Assembly (NCBI GenBank): GCA_913058345.1
Contig: CAJXQR010000002.1
Location: 62,001 to 126,000 of the forward strand
DNA length: 64,000 nucleotides
From: an uncultured Gammaproteobacteria bacterium
GTDB taxonomy: Bacteria; Pseudomonadota; Gammaproteobacteria; Pseudomonadales; Porticoccaceae
Reading direction: 5' to 3'
A model generated the notes under the pieces. It had not been told where the DNA came from. It was given only the letters and a program-made list of their open reading frames with translations, and did not search any database. The position numbers and the translations under genes were made by a program. Below, one piece after another: positions 38,193 through 47,698 of this stretch (the first letter of the stretch is position 1; each line of letters starts with the position of its first letter).

Positions 38193-41100
38193 CTAATTTT
38201 TACCAATAGCGTCACCTGAAAGCCCATTTAACAGTTGCCTCACACGCTCTAACAAAGCTCTAGAACTATAAGGCTTAGAAAGTGCCTGCGACCGGAATGC
38301 TTGGCCGATCTCATCGTCTTCGTCGATATGACTTGCCGCGTCAAAGCCACTAACGATCAGAATTTTCACATCTGGGAATTCTAACTGTATTTTTTCGGCC
38401 AGCTCGTAGCCATTCATACCCGGCATTATCACGTCAGAGATCACTAAATCTACCGAGTTGTTGCGCAGTATATTGAGAGCATCTTCACCACTTGTTCCAC
38501 ACAACACATGATAGCCTTGCTGGCTTAAGACATCTTTGGCCAGGGCAAGTAAACTGGGCTCATCGTCGACAACAAGAACACTTTCTTCACCGCGTAAAAA
38601 AGCCGTATCCGCAGGCGAAAACAACTCATTAACTCGCGAGCCCCCGCTATAACGAGGGAAATAAAGACTAAATCGGGTACCCATACCCTGCTCAGAATAA
38701 ACTCGAACGCCCCCTTTGCTACGCTCGATGAAACCGTAAACCTGACTTAAACCTAAGCCGGTACCATGTTCACCTTTAGTAGTAAAAAAGGGGTCAAATA
38801 TCTTCTCAACAGTCATTTTATTCATACCTATGCCAGTATCACTCAGACAGAGCCTGACATAATCACCCGCAACAATACCCAAGCTTTCAGCATCCAGCGT
38901 GCTCAAATATTGATTCGAGGTTTCAATCGACAAAACGCCATCACCCACATCCATGGCGTGCATAGCGTTAATACACAGATTCATCAACACATCTTCAAAA
39001 TCACCCTTATCCACCCAGATTCGCCACAAGTTCGCGGATAAATTCATCTTGACCGTAATTCTTGCAGTCACCACCGTTTGCAGTAAAGAACGCTGGTCTG
39101 TCAACAGTGCATTGACATCGAGCTCCACGGCCTCAACCATTTCCTGCTTAGAAAAGGCCAATAGTTTTTTTGTTAAGCTCGCACCCCTTTCACCCGCCTG
39201 ACTAATCTGCTCACTATAGCCAAGCAATTTGGGCTGACCCTCCAGGGCGCTCTGTAGCAGGCCGGCATAGCCCAGCACAATGCCCAGCATATTGTTATAA
39301 TCATGGGCGATGCCTCCGGTCAATTTCCCCAAGGCATCCATTTTTTGACTACGACGCAACTGCTCTTCTGTTTTTTTCTCCTCACTGAGGTCGTGAATAG
39401 AGGCGATAAATAGCATTTTTTCCGAACCTACCCGAGAGGCTGTCGTCACTGATAAGCGTACCGGAAACCGCTCACCGCGCTTATTCATCATTACCGCTTC
39501 ATGAGCCCGGTCAACAATATTAATAGCCATCCCCCCAGTACTTTGTTGCAGAAACTGTTGGTATTCCCGGGCAACTTCCGCCGGCATAATGAGCCGGAAG
39601 TGCTTACCAACAAGCTCTTCGTCGGTATAGCCAAAGAGTTTTTCTGCCGACAAGTTATAACTTAAAACAACACCGTTTTCATCGACAGTAATGACCGCAT
39701 CTAATAAGTTATCGAGGAGTTGCTGTTGCTGAAGTTGCTGCTCGCGGTTTTTTTCTTCCGCCCTCACACGTTGAGTGATATCGTCAACAAATGAAGCCAC
39801 ACCAATCACCTGACCACTGTCATCAACTAAAGGCGTGTTGTACCATTCGCAAACCAGCGTATCGCCACACTTGTTAATATTTTTATTAATTTGATGAGAT
39901 ACTGCTTTATTCGATAAAATTGTCTGGCGAATATCTTCTACTTCAGAGCGTACTGCTGGGGCCACGATCAGCTCAGAGGAGCTATGGCCAATAGCCTCCT
40001 CCTTACTGTATCCGAACATTTTCTCCGCTGCGGGATTCCAGTCTATTACCACGAGCTCCCGGTTCCATTCAATAATGGCTAGTGGCGTTTGCTCAACATG
40101 AAGCCTTAAACGCTTTTGACTGTCGACTAATTGCTGGCGCACTCGATATTGTTCAGTAACATCGTGAAACACAAGGATGGCACCAATAATATTTTCCCCA
40201 TTGCGTATTGGTGCGGCGCAATCGGTAATTTGATATTCCACAGCATTTTTTGACAACAGGGTAGTGCTGTTTTTGAGGGTGACAATCTTACCCGCCTTCA
40301 AGGCCTGATGAACGGGATTGTCAACGGGCTCAAGCGTTGAGGCATCGACGATGGGAAAAACATCGCGTACCGAGCAACCTGTAGCGTCACTCACTGTCCA
40401 GCCTGTCATTTCTTCAGCCATGGGATTCATGCGCGTCACCAGCCCATCACTGTCCGTTACGATGACCGCATCACCAATACAGTCGAGGGTAAGCGTCAAA
40501 TTTTCCTCACTATCCCTTAACGCTCTTACAGATTCACCCAATTGCTCTTGCATCGTCATTAAAGCGTCGACCAACACATCCAGCTCGTCAGGCTCCTTAT
40601 CGAGCGGACGCGAGCGGTTGAGAGTTAACGACTGACCAAGATTAGATACACCAAGATCCCGTGCAAAAGCAGAGATAGTGCCCAAATGTCGGGTAACACG
40701 GCGACTGACTAGCAACAATACAAAGCCAGCAACCATAAATGTTTGAAAAGCCACGATGAGAATAGATGACAAGGCCGTCTCATAAAATAGCTTATAGACA
40801 TCTGAGGTAGATGCCACAATTGTCAAGAGCCCTATTTCCAGCTGCTCGTCATGGTGCTTATAAAAGATCGGCGTGTCGCGCATAATGATATTTTCTGAGG
40901 GTCGCTCTCCGACCTCGACAAGCAACTTCCCCTCCTCACTGACAGCAAGGTATTCAATCGACTGTAAATTCAGCAAAGCGCCTAAATCAAGTCGCAGGGA
41001 ATCGATATCTGAAACCCACAGCCGCGCACTGAGGCTAGGCAAATAGAGATCTTCAACCTCGTTAAGTTGTGTTTCGATATTTTTGATGTCAACTTTTAGC

Positions 41101-41216
41101 CCGTAGTAAAGATACACACCCGAGGTAAAGATAGTAATGACAATACTAGCGAAAAAAACAGATAGACCCAGGCGCCGTGCCAAGGGGCCCGTTAGTTCTG
41201 AAGCTTTTTTTTTCAT
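38193..41216 (-). CDS. Membrane-bound hybrid histidine kinase, PAS x3
   Basis: About 1007 residues. Membrane helices near 18-40 and 155-180 enclose a periplasmic sensor; a HAMP-like region follows, then three PAS domains (starting LDCIGDAVIVTDSDG, VEQTPLAIIEWNREL and LDNLLDAVITVDENG). HisKA with GGIAHDYNN (His ~638), HATPase with the N-box NLCINAMHAM and DTGIGM, TTKGEHGTGLGL, and a receiver with phosphoacceptor Asp ~928 (VISDVIMPGMNG) and Lys in LSKPYS. The ATG at 41216 is preferred to an upstream GTG. The gene follows a solute-binding protein gene by 65 bp, which may supply its ligand. Confidence 0.9.
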   Translation of the reverse strand: MKKKASELTGPLARRLGLSVFFASIVITIFTSGVYLYYGLKVDIKNIETQLNEVEDLYLPSLSARLWVSDIDSLRLDLGALLNLQSIEYLAVSEEGKLLVEVGERPSENIIMRDTPIFYKHHDEQLEIGLLTIVASTSDVYKLFYETALSSILIVAFQTFMVAGFVLLLVSRRVTRHLGTISAFARDLGVSNLGQSLTLNRSRPLDKEPDELDVLVDALMTMQEQLGESVRALRDSEENLTLTLDCIGDAVIVTDSDGLVTRMNPMAEEMTGWTVSDATGCSVRDVFPIVDASTLEPVDNPVHQALKAGKIVTLKNSTTLLSKNAVEYQITDCAAPIRNGENIIGAILVFHDVTEQYRVRQQLVDSQKRLRLHVEQTPLAIIEWNRELVVIDWNPAAEKMFGYSKEEAIGHSSSELIVAPAVRSEVEDIRQTILSNKAVSHQINKNINKCGDTLVCEWYNTPLVDDSGQVIGVASFVDDITQRVRAEEKNREQQLQQQQLLDNLLDAVITVDENGVVLSYNLSAEKLFGYTDEELVGKHFRLIMPAEVAREYQQFLQQSTGGMAINIVDRAHEAVMMNKRGERFPVRLSVTTASRVGSEKMLFIASIHDLSEEKKTEEQLRRSQKMDALGKLTGGIAHDYNNMLGIVLGYAGLLQSALEGQPKLLGYSEQISQAGERGASLTKKLLAFSKQEMVEAVELDVNALLTDQRSLLQTVVTARITVKMNLSANLWRIWVDKGDFEDVLMNLCINAMHAMDVGDGVLSIETSNQYLSTLDAESLGIVAGDYVRLCLSDTGIGMNKMTVEKIFDPFFTTKGEHGTGLGLSQVYGFIERSKGGVRVYSEQGMGTRFSLYFPRYSGGSRVNELFSPADTAFLRGEESVLVVDDEPSLLALAKDVLSQQGYHVLCGTSGEDALNILRNNSVDLVISDVIMPGMNGYELAEKIQLEFPDVKILIVSGFDAASHIDEDDEIGQAFRSQALSKPYSSRALLERVRQLLNGLSGDAIGKN

Positions 41217-41281
41217 AGCCAATGACCCCACGCTTTTAAATTTCGCCTTAACGCTTCTACGGCTATTTAAGGGCTGTTATT

Positions 41282-42058
41282 TTATGGACGTCTCTCAAGG
41301 TTAACGGTATCAGTAGGCAGCAAATGTTGCTTAACCAGCATTTCAAATGAGCCGTCCTGTTTCATCCCTTTCAGGGTCTTTGCCAATTGTGGTACTAAAG
41401 CGGCGTGTTTAGGATGAAGGTAGGCGTAACCAGAAACCTTATCAAGAGGCATTGTATTGACGAACACCCCCTTGATGTTATTTTTATATAAATAGAATTG
41501 CCCTGTATCTCTGATAAAAACAGCGTGGTCTATTCTTTTTCTTTTCAACAAGGTAAATAGCAGCTTTTTATCTTTCACCTTAGTCACCAAGGCACTTGCG
41601 GGCATTTTATTTTCAATCATTTTCATACCAATAACGATGCCCACGGATTTTCCCGCCAAGCTTTGCCAACCCTCATTGAGATCAACAAGCTTATGAGAAA
41701 AAACCACAAATTCACCGTCAACCAGTTTTTCAGGCACACGCAGCAGGGTGGGAAAATGCGACTCAATAGCAGTTGTGCGCAACATCTCACCATCGGCATA
41801 GCCTGCGGCCGTCATCTTCAGGCTTCTCTCTGTTGGTACGGTCAAAATACGCAGGCCGTAACCCATTCTTTTTAAGGCCAGCCCTAGCAAATCATCAATC
41901 AGACCTGTTTGCTGTGGCGAATGATAAAACCCAGTTTCCATATCGCCTGTCACAAATGTCAGCACAGGCTCGTCAGACGCGGCAAGGGATAAACTGCTTA
42001 CGAGTAATAAGACGCAGGTCATATACGGTTTTAAGCCGCAGAATCGTTTACTTTTCAT
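41282..42058 (-). CDS. Periplasmic solute-binding (SBP_bac_3-like) protein
   Basis: 258 residues with a signal peptide (TCVLLLVSSLSLAAS). The fold resembles family 3 amino-acid binding proteins: LTFVTGDMETGFYHSP, ERSLKMTAAGYADGE, GKSVGIVIGMKMIENK. Lacks ABC transporter neighbours; sits just before the hybrid kinase, so it probably works as a sensor subunit. Ligand unknown. Confidence 0.75.
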   Translation of the reverse strand: MKSKRFCGLKPYMTCVLLLVSSLSLAASDEPVLTFVTGDMETGFYHSPQQTGLIDDLLGLALKRMGYGLRILTVPTERSLKMTAAGYADGEMLRTTAIESHFPTLLRVPEKLVDGEFVVFSHKLVDLNEGWQSLAGKSVGIVIGMKMIENKMPASALVTKVKDKKLLFTLLKRKRIDHAVFIRDTGQFYLYKNNIKGVFVNTMPLDKVSGYAYLHPKHAALVPQLAKTLKGMKQDGSFEMLVKQHLLPTDTVNLERRP

Positions 42059-42152
42059 GTATCGCCTTTCCCCCTACTTACACGACTGTTGTAAGGCTAG
42101 CAACAACACCGTATCAGAAATCTTTGCTCCACTCTGCGTACTCGGGCCCAAT

Positions 42153-42187
42153 AAAAAAGGGGAGCACATCAATTTAATGTACTCCCC
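42153..42187 (-). terminator. Rho-independent terminator after the thiolase gene
   Basis: On the minus strand GGGGAGTACAT pairs with ATGTGCTCCCC (one mismatch) and is followed by TTTTTT. It separates the acyl-CoA operon from the solute-binding protein/kinase pair. Confidence 0.85.
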
Positions 42188-42276
42188 TATATTTATATCG
42201 CCTTTCTTTGATAGTAGCTTGTTTCAGCCGCGCTGTTTTAGCCGCTCTGTTTTAGCTGTGAACCATGACTCTCTCA

Positions 42277-43458
42277 TCACGCCACTTCAAACAAACCCGC
42301 AGCGCCCATGCCACCGCCAACACACATAGTGATAACAACGTATTTCTCGCCGCGACGCTTACCTTCGCGCAGAGCGTGTCCCACCATACGCGCACCACTC
42401 ATGCCATAGGGATGACCAATGGAAATTGCACCACCATTAATATTGAGTTTTTCATTGGGGATGCCCAGCTGATCACGGCAGTAGATAACCTGCACGGCAA
42501 AGGCTTCGTTCAATTCCCAAACGCCGATATCGTCCATTTTCAGTCCGTTAGCTTTCAGTAGCTTCGGGATCGCAAAAACGGGGCCAATACCCATTTCTTC
42601 TGGCCCACAACCGGCAACGGCCATACCGCGGTAAATGCCCAGGGGCTCAAGGCCACGCTGTTCAGCGGCTTTACGTTCCATCAACACACAAGCAGCCGAG
42701 CCGTCCGACAGCTGGCTGGCGTTACCCGCAGTAATGCTACCACCTTCAATAACGGGACCGAGTGATGCCAAACCTTCGGCATTCGTACTGGGACGATTAC
42801 CTTCGTCGAGTTTTAGTGTTTTCTCAACACTCGATACTTCTTTTGTCGTCTTATCCATAACCTGCATAGATGTGGTGACTTCAACGATTTCATCATCAAA
42901 AATGCCCGCTTCCTGAGCTGCCGCTGTGCGCTGCTGCGACTGCAATGCATACTCATCCTGTGCTTCACGGCTAATGTTGTAACGATTGGCAACAATTTCG
43001 GCCGTTTCGAGCATGGGGATATAAATATCTTTTTGCATTGCGATCAGCTCAGCATCGCGGTTGCGAAAAGAATTAGCGTGTTCGTTCTGCACCAGGCTGA
43101 TGTGCTCGATACCACCACCCACTACCGTGGTCATACCGTCACACATAATTTGCTTGGCGGCGGTGGCGATGGACATCAGGCCGGAGGAGCATTGACGCTC
43201 AATACTCATTCCGCTGACCGTATCAGGCAAACCCGCACGTAAAGCAGCTAGACGACCAATGTTATAACCGGTAGTACCCTGTTGTAACGCACAACCCATA
43301 ATGACATCGTCAATTTCTGCAAGATCAACACCAGCGCGAGCTACAGCTTCACGAATCGGTATTGCGCCCAGAGTGGGGCCATCGGTGTCATTAAAAATCC
43401 CACGGTAGGCTTTACCGATGGGGGTACGGGCACTTGAAACAATAACGGCTTCTCTCAT
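42277..43458 (-). CDS. Acetyl-CoA acyltransferase (thiolase)
   Basis: 393-residue thiolase ending a beta-oxidation-type pathway by CoA-dependent cleavage. Nucleophilic Cys in [14 protein letters not shown], His in [16 protein letters not shown], second Cys in [13 protein letters not shown] start at ATG 43458 ([15 protein letters not shown]) with AGGAG upstream; an open extension of 24 codons overlaps the SDR gene. Last gene of the leftward operon. Confidence 0.93.
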   Translation of the reverse strand: MREAVIVSSARTPIGKAYRGIFNDTDGPTLGAIPIREAVARAGVDLAEIDDVIMGCALQQGTTGYNIGRLAALRAGLPDTVSGMSIERQCSSGLMSIATAAKQIMCDGMTTVVGGGIEHISLVQNEHANSFRNRDAELIAMQKDIYIPMLETAEIVANRYNISREAQDEYALQSQQRTAAAQEAGIFDDEIVEVTTSMQVMDKTTKEVSSVEKTLKLDEGNRPSTNAEGLASLGPVIEGGSITAGNASQLSDGSAACVLMERKAAEQRGLEPLGIYRGMAVAGCGPEEMGIGPVFAIPKLLKANGLKMDDIGVWELNEAFAVQVIYCRDQLGIPNEKLNINGGAISIGHPYGMSGARMVGHALREGKRRGEKYVVITMCVGGGMGAAGLFEVA

Positions 43459-43480
43459 TTTTTGTACTCCTGTTGTCTGT

Positions 43481-44386
43481 CTATTGCTGTTTGCTTTTGT
43501 TAAGAAATTTCTGGGTTTGCTGTCCGGCATTGGTCAAAATTCGCTGCTTGTCTTCTGCTTCAACATCCGCCCATGCAACGCGAATATTTTCCGGCGTACG
43601 ATCTTCCGGTGGCAAGTAAATACCATCGGTTTCATAAATGCGTGTGGTCGCGTAACCACCCGCTCCGGCGGCAAGAATCGTTCGTGTGGGGGCACCCTCA
43701 TCACATAAGGTCAGCAAGCCCGTCGTCACCGCTTCAGGTGGCATTAATTCTTCGGCGCTAGCGTCGGAAAAAATATCGGCTGTCATACGTGTATAAGCCG
43801 AGGGCGCCAATGCATTGATATGAATACCGTACTTATGCCCCTCAAGCACCAGGGTGTTCATCAAACCAACGACAGCCATTTTCGCGGCGCCGTAACTGGC
43901 CTGCCCAAAGTTACCGTAAAGGCCACTCGCAGAAGTGGTCATAACGATGCGGCCGTACTCCTGCTCACGCATTGTATCCCACACCGCTTTTGTACAATTG
44001 ACCGAGCCCATTAAGTGCACTTCAACCACGGCACGAAAATTATCGAGATCGGCCTTGGCAAAACTTTTATCACGCAAAATACCGGCGTTATTTACTAGAA
44101 TATCAACCCGACCCCATTTTGCTTTTGCCTGGGCGACCATGGCTTCGACTTCGTCGTAATTGGCGACATTCGCACCATTGGCAATGGCCTCACCGCCGGC
44201 CGCCTCAATTTCAGCCACCACCTGCTCGGCCAGCGTCGCGGAACTACCACTGCCGTCGACAGCACCGCCCAGGTCATTAACTACCACTTTACAGCCGCGC
44301 TCAGCCAGTGCCAGAGCGTGGGATTTACCCAAGCCATTGCCGGCACCGGTAATAATGGCGACGCGGTCATCAAAACGAATTGTCAT
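43481..44386 (-). CDS. SDR 3-hydroxyacyl-CoA dehydrogenase, 17beta-HSD4/MFE-2 type
   Basis: About 301 residues. [12 protein letters not shown], the insert [13 protein letters not shown] typical of MFE-2 dehydrogenase domains, [11 protein letters not shown] and the active-site [12 protein letters not shown] are present. Probably oxidises the hydroxyacyl-CoA made by the MaoC hydratase encoded just upstream. GGAG favours ATG 44386, the second of two tandem ATGs. Confidence 0.88.
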   Translation of the reverse strand: MTIRFDDRVAIITGAGNGLGKSHALALAERGCKVVVNDLGGAVDGSGSSATLAEQVVAEIEAAGGEAIANGANVANYDEVEAMVAQAKAKWGRVDILVNNAGILRDKSFAKADLDNFRAVVEVHLMGSVNCTKAVWDTMREQEYGRIVMTTSASGLYGNFGQASYGAAKMAVVGLMNTLVLEGHKYGIHINALAPSAYTRMTADIFSDASAEELMPPEAVTTGLLTLCDEGAPTRTILAAGAGGYATTRIYETDGIYLPPEDRTPENIRVAWADVEAEDKQRILTNAGQQTQKFLNKSKQQ

Positions 44387-44423
44387 CATATTTCTCCGAA
44401 AAAAATTATTGACATGCCGCAGG

Positions 44424-44888
44424 CTAAGCTGCAAAAACCATATTCAACCACTCAGCCTTGAGTGCCGGTTTATCTTCACCTTCAATTTCAACAGTAATAT
44501 CCAGCTTAAAGAGGTACTGGCCCGGGTTTTTCTCGGTCGCCTCCAACAACACCGCATTGGCACGCACGCGGCTGCCAACTTTAACAGGCGTCAGAAAGCG
44601 CACTTTATCAAAGCCATAGTTCACACCCATAGTGCGGTTTGGCACGTTGACGCCAACGCCCTTCTGTAAAAAGTGCGCCAGCATTGAGAGCGTCAGAAAA
44701 CCATGGGCAATAGTGGTGCCAAAAGGGCTTTCGGCCGCTTTCACCGGATCGACATGTATAAACTGATGATCGAGTGTGACATCGGCAAAATCATTGACCT
44801 GCTGCTGGGTAATCTCAAACCAATCCGACGTACCGCAGTCATCGCCGATATGGGACTGTAATTCATTGGTATTAATTTTGATCGTCAT
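44424..44888 (-). CDS. MaoC-family enoyl-CoA hydratase
   Basis: 154-residue single hot-dog domain. The hydratase motif FADVTLDHQFIHVDPVKAAESPFGTTIAHGFLTLS holds the catalytic Asp and His. Adds water to an enoyl-CoA, feeding the SDR gene 37 bp downstream. ATG 44888. Confidence 0.92.
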   Translation of the reverse strand: MTIKINTNELQSHIGDDCGTSDWFEITQQQVNDFADVTLDHQFIHVDPVKAAESPFGTTIAHGFLTLSMLAHFLQKGVGVNVPNRTMGVNYGFDKVRFLTPVKVGSRVRANAVLLEATEKNPGQYLFKLDITVEIEGEDKPALKAEWLNMVFAA

Positions 44889-44940
44889 GGTTATGCTTCC
44901 TTATTGATTGTCGTTTCAGAAATATTGATACAGGCTACGA

Positions 44941-46080
44941 TTAGTAATTTTGCAGGCTGGCAAAACGTTGCAGGTGATAACGCCTATCACCAAACTGCTG
45001 CTCCGCAACGCGGGCGCGCTTCATAAAAAAACCAATATCCAGCTCGTCCGTCATACCAATGCCACCATGCAGCTGTACGCCTTCGTTAGTCACCAGGGTC
45101 GCCACCGCGCTGACTTTAGCCTTACAGGCACTCGCCAACAGGCTTAACTGTGAGTCATTGACATCTAAAGCTTGCTGGGCTTTTATGACGATCGATTTCG
45201 CCAACTCTATTTCGCTGAACATGTGGGCGGCGCGATGCTGCAAAGCCTGATAAGAGCCAATGAGGGCACCGTACTGGCTGCGCTCCTTCATGTATTGCAC
45301 TGTACGCTCAAATACTTCCTGAGAAATACCCAGCAATTCTGCGGAGAGATGAATATTGGCGACATCCGTCAGATAGGTGATGAGGCTCGCCGCGTCACCT
45401 TGCTCACCCAACAAGGCATCAGCTGGCAGCGTGACATGACTCAAACGCAGCATCGCACTATTGCGGCTATCGGCCAGATGCACCCTTTCGATATCCACAC
45501 CCGACGCTGCACTGTCAATAATAAACAGACTTATGCCCTGTGCATCATTCGCATCACCCGACGTGCGTGCACTCACAATCAGCCTGTCGGCAATATGGGC
45601 ATCGGCAACGAACTGTTTTTCACCATTCAACACATAACCTTCACCACTCGCAGTAGCCGTCGCTTTCACCAATGATGGACGATACTTTGGCCCCTCATCA
45701 AGCGCTAGCGCAAAGAGCAAGTTGCCTTCGACAACAGCCGGTAACAGCGCTTTTTTTTGCGTCTCACTGCCCGCGTAATTAATGGCGGAGGTCGCCAATA
45801 CTGCAGTTGATAACAAAGGCGATGCCGTTAAAGTGCGGCCATTTTCTTCCATCACCTGACCCATACCGACATGGCCAAACGCCAATCCGCCATGCGCTTC
45901 GGGCACTAAAATACCCGACCAACCCAGCTCCACCATTTGCTGCCAGGTTGCTTTGTCATAACCTGTTTCGCTGCGTTCATCACGTAGTTGGCGCAGTTGT
46001 GACACTGGCGCGTGCTCGCTCAAAAAACCCTGGGCGGATTCTTTGAGCATAGTTTGTTCTTCATTCAGTACTAATGCCAT
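44941..46080 (-). CDS. Acyl-CoA dehydrogenase-like subunit lacking the catalytic Glu
   Basis: 379 residues of acyl-CoA dehydrogenase fold (NEEQTMLKESAQGFL, QYGALIGSYQALQHRAAHM, VQLHGGIGMTDE), but where active enzymes have EGxxE before the last helix it reads FGDRRYHLQRFA. It directly follows a second dehydrogenase gene (18-bp gap) that has the Glu. This fits alpha2-beta2 heterotetrameric dehydrogenases known from sterol side-chain catabolism. ATG 46080. Confidence 0.85.
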   Translation of the reverse strand: MALVLNEEQTMLKESAQGFLSEHAPVSQLRQLRDERSETGYDKATWQQMVELGWSGILVPEAHGGLAFGHVGMGQVMEENGRTLTASPLLSTAVLATSAINYAGSETQKKALLPAVVEGNLLFALALDEGPKYRPSLVKATATASGEGYVLNGEKQFVADAHIADRLIVSARTSGDANDAQGISLFIIDSAASGVDIERVHLADSRNSAMLRLSHVTLPADALLGEQGDAASLITYLTDVANIHLSAELLGISQEVFERTVQYMKERSQYGALIGSYQALQHRAAHMFSEIELAKSIVIKAQQALDVNDSQLSLLASACKAKVSAVATLVTNEGVQLHGGIGMTDELDIGFFMKRARVAEQQFGDRRYHLQRFASLQNY

Positions 46081-46098
46081 TTTCCTACCCCTTGTTCT

Positions 46099-47289
46099 CT
46101 ACGCTTTTTGGCCTAAACCGAGAATACGCTTGCTAATAATATTGAGTTGAATTTCTGAAGTGCCGCCCTCAATACTGTTACCCTTGGTACGCAACCACTG
46201 GCTGGCCAGCAAACCGTCATCAAAGGCTTCGCCCTCCCAGGCCAACCCTGCCTGGCCGTGAATAGCGGTCAGCAACTCAAAACGCTGTTTATTCAACTCC
46301 GTACCGGCATATTTGAGCATAGATGAGGTTGCGCCCGTGCCCGTGCCCGCTTTGGTTTCATCGTCGATGCGCTCCTGCGTTAATTCAAAAGCCAGGATAT
46401 CGATTTCCCACTGCGCGATGTCGGTGCGCAATGCGGTGTCGCCCAACTGGCCATTTTCAAGACCACCGGCCACGTCGATGGCATGCTGGTGCAAACTTTT
46501 CTCACTGGCAGCAGTGTGGCCCATATTGCCAATCATTGCCCGCTCGTGAGTCAGCAAGTAGGAAGCCAGCTCCCAGCCCTGATTGATATTACCCACTAAC
46601 TGATCCTTTTCGACCCGAACATCATCGAGAAAGGTTTCGCAAAAGGGCGAATTGCCCGAAATCAGCTTTATCGGGCTGGTACGCACCCCAGGCGTGGTCA
46701 TATCAAATAACACCAAACTAATGCCTGCATGCTTGGCCGCATTAGGGTCTGTGCGCACCAAGCAGAACATCCAGTCGGCGCGCTCAGCGTAGGAGGTCCA
46801 CACTTTTTGACCATTGACCAAAAAGTGATCGCCCTTGTCCTCACAGCGGGTCTGCAGACCTGCCAGATCAGAGCCATAATTAGGCTCACTATAGCCCTGA
46901 CACCACCAAATTTTGCCCTTCACAATATTGGGAATATGCTGCCGCTTGAGCTCCTCAGAGCCGTATTTCAAGAGCGCGGGACCTATCATCGACAGCCCCA
47001 TGCTGAACAGAGGTGGCCGAGCATCAATGCGATACATCTCTTCGCGAAGAATTTTTGTCTCCTCTTTACTGAGACCACCTCCGCCGTATTCTGCTGGCCA
47101 GTCGGGGGCCGTCCAGCCGCGTTCAGCCATCACCTCCAGCCACTGTTTTTGATCCTCATTGACAAAGCACCACTTGGTGCCGCCCCAACATCTGTCTTCA
47201 AACGCCATGACTGGCAAACGCTGGGAGGCTGGGCAATTAGCTTCAAGCCACTCCCGGGTTTGCGTCCTGAATTGTTCAAGATCCGACAT
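46099..47289 (-). CDS. Acyl-CoA dehydrogenase, catalytic subunit
   Basis: 396 residues with WWCQGYSEPNYGSDLAGLQT, VNGQKVWTSYAERADW and SIEGGTSEIQLNIISKRILG; the Glu in IEGGTSE is the expected base. FadE-type sequence, typical of enzymes for bulky acyl-CoA chains. First gene of the operon that continues with its partner subunit, MaoC, SDR and thiolase. AGGGG upstream of ATG 47289. Confidence 0.9.
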   Translation of the reverse strand: MSDLEQFRTQTREWLEANCPASQRLPVMAFEDRCWGGTKWCFVNEDQKQWLEVMAERGWTAPDWPAEYGGGGLSKEETKILREEMYRIDARPPLFSMGLSMIGPALLKYGSEELKRQHIPNIVKGKIWWCQGYSEPNYGSDLAGLQTRCEDKGDHFLVNGQKVWTSYAERADWMFCLVRTDPNAAKHAGISLVLFDMTTPGVRTSPIKLISGNSPFCETFLDDVRVEKDQLVGNINQGWELASYLLTHERAMIGNMGHTAASEKSLHQHAIDVAGGLENGQLGDTALRTDIAQWEIDILAFELTQERIDDETKAGTGTGATSSMLKYAGTELNKQRFELLTAIHGQAGLAWEGEAFDDGLLASQWLRTKGNSIEGGTSEIQLNIISKRILGLGQKA

Positions 47290-47698
47290 AATTCACCCCT
47301 TGTTTTAAATGCTTATCGGTAAAGTGCCGTTGACCCACCTTATTGAAAGTGACGACAAGCACCTGACAAATACAATTATTATTGATGACAGCAAGCCGCA
47401 ACCCACATCTTTCTAGACAGTACGAGCAGCGCATAACAACAGGTTACTATAGAGTAAGGGGCTTACTCGGTAAACTATGGTCGTTGACTAATAGGTACTA
47501 CCACGGCCAACACCGCGCCACCCTCTTTCTCATCACAACTCGAAAATAACCGCGCTTTTACGGCCGGGTAACTCAAAGCCGGATCACGACCTTTTATAAA
47601 GTCATTAAAAACCATGCTCTAACGCCCTCACCCACGGCTTTAGGCAGCTGCTTTCGGCATCTCTATGAAAACGGCTAACGGCGTTTGGAGCGCCCCGG
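47290..47698. other. Intergenic region upstream of the acyl-CoA operon
   Basis: 409 bases, no supported gene and no regulator gene nearby. Should contain the operon promoter; only weak -35/-10-like pairs on the minus strand. Confidence 0.3.
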
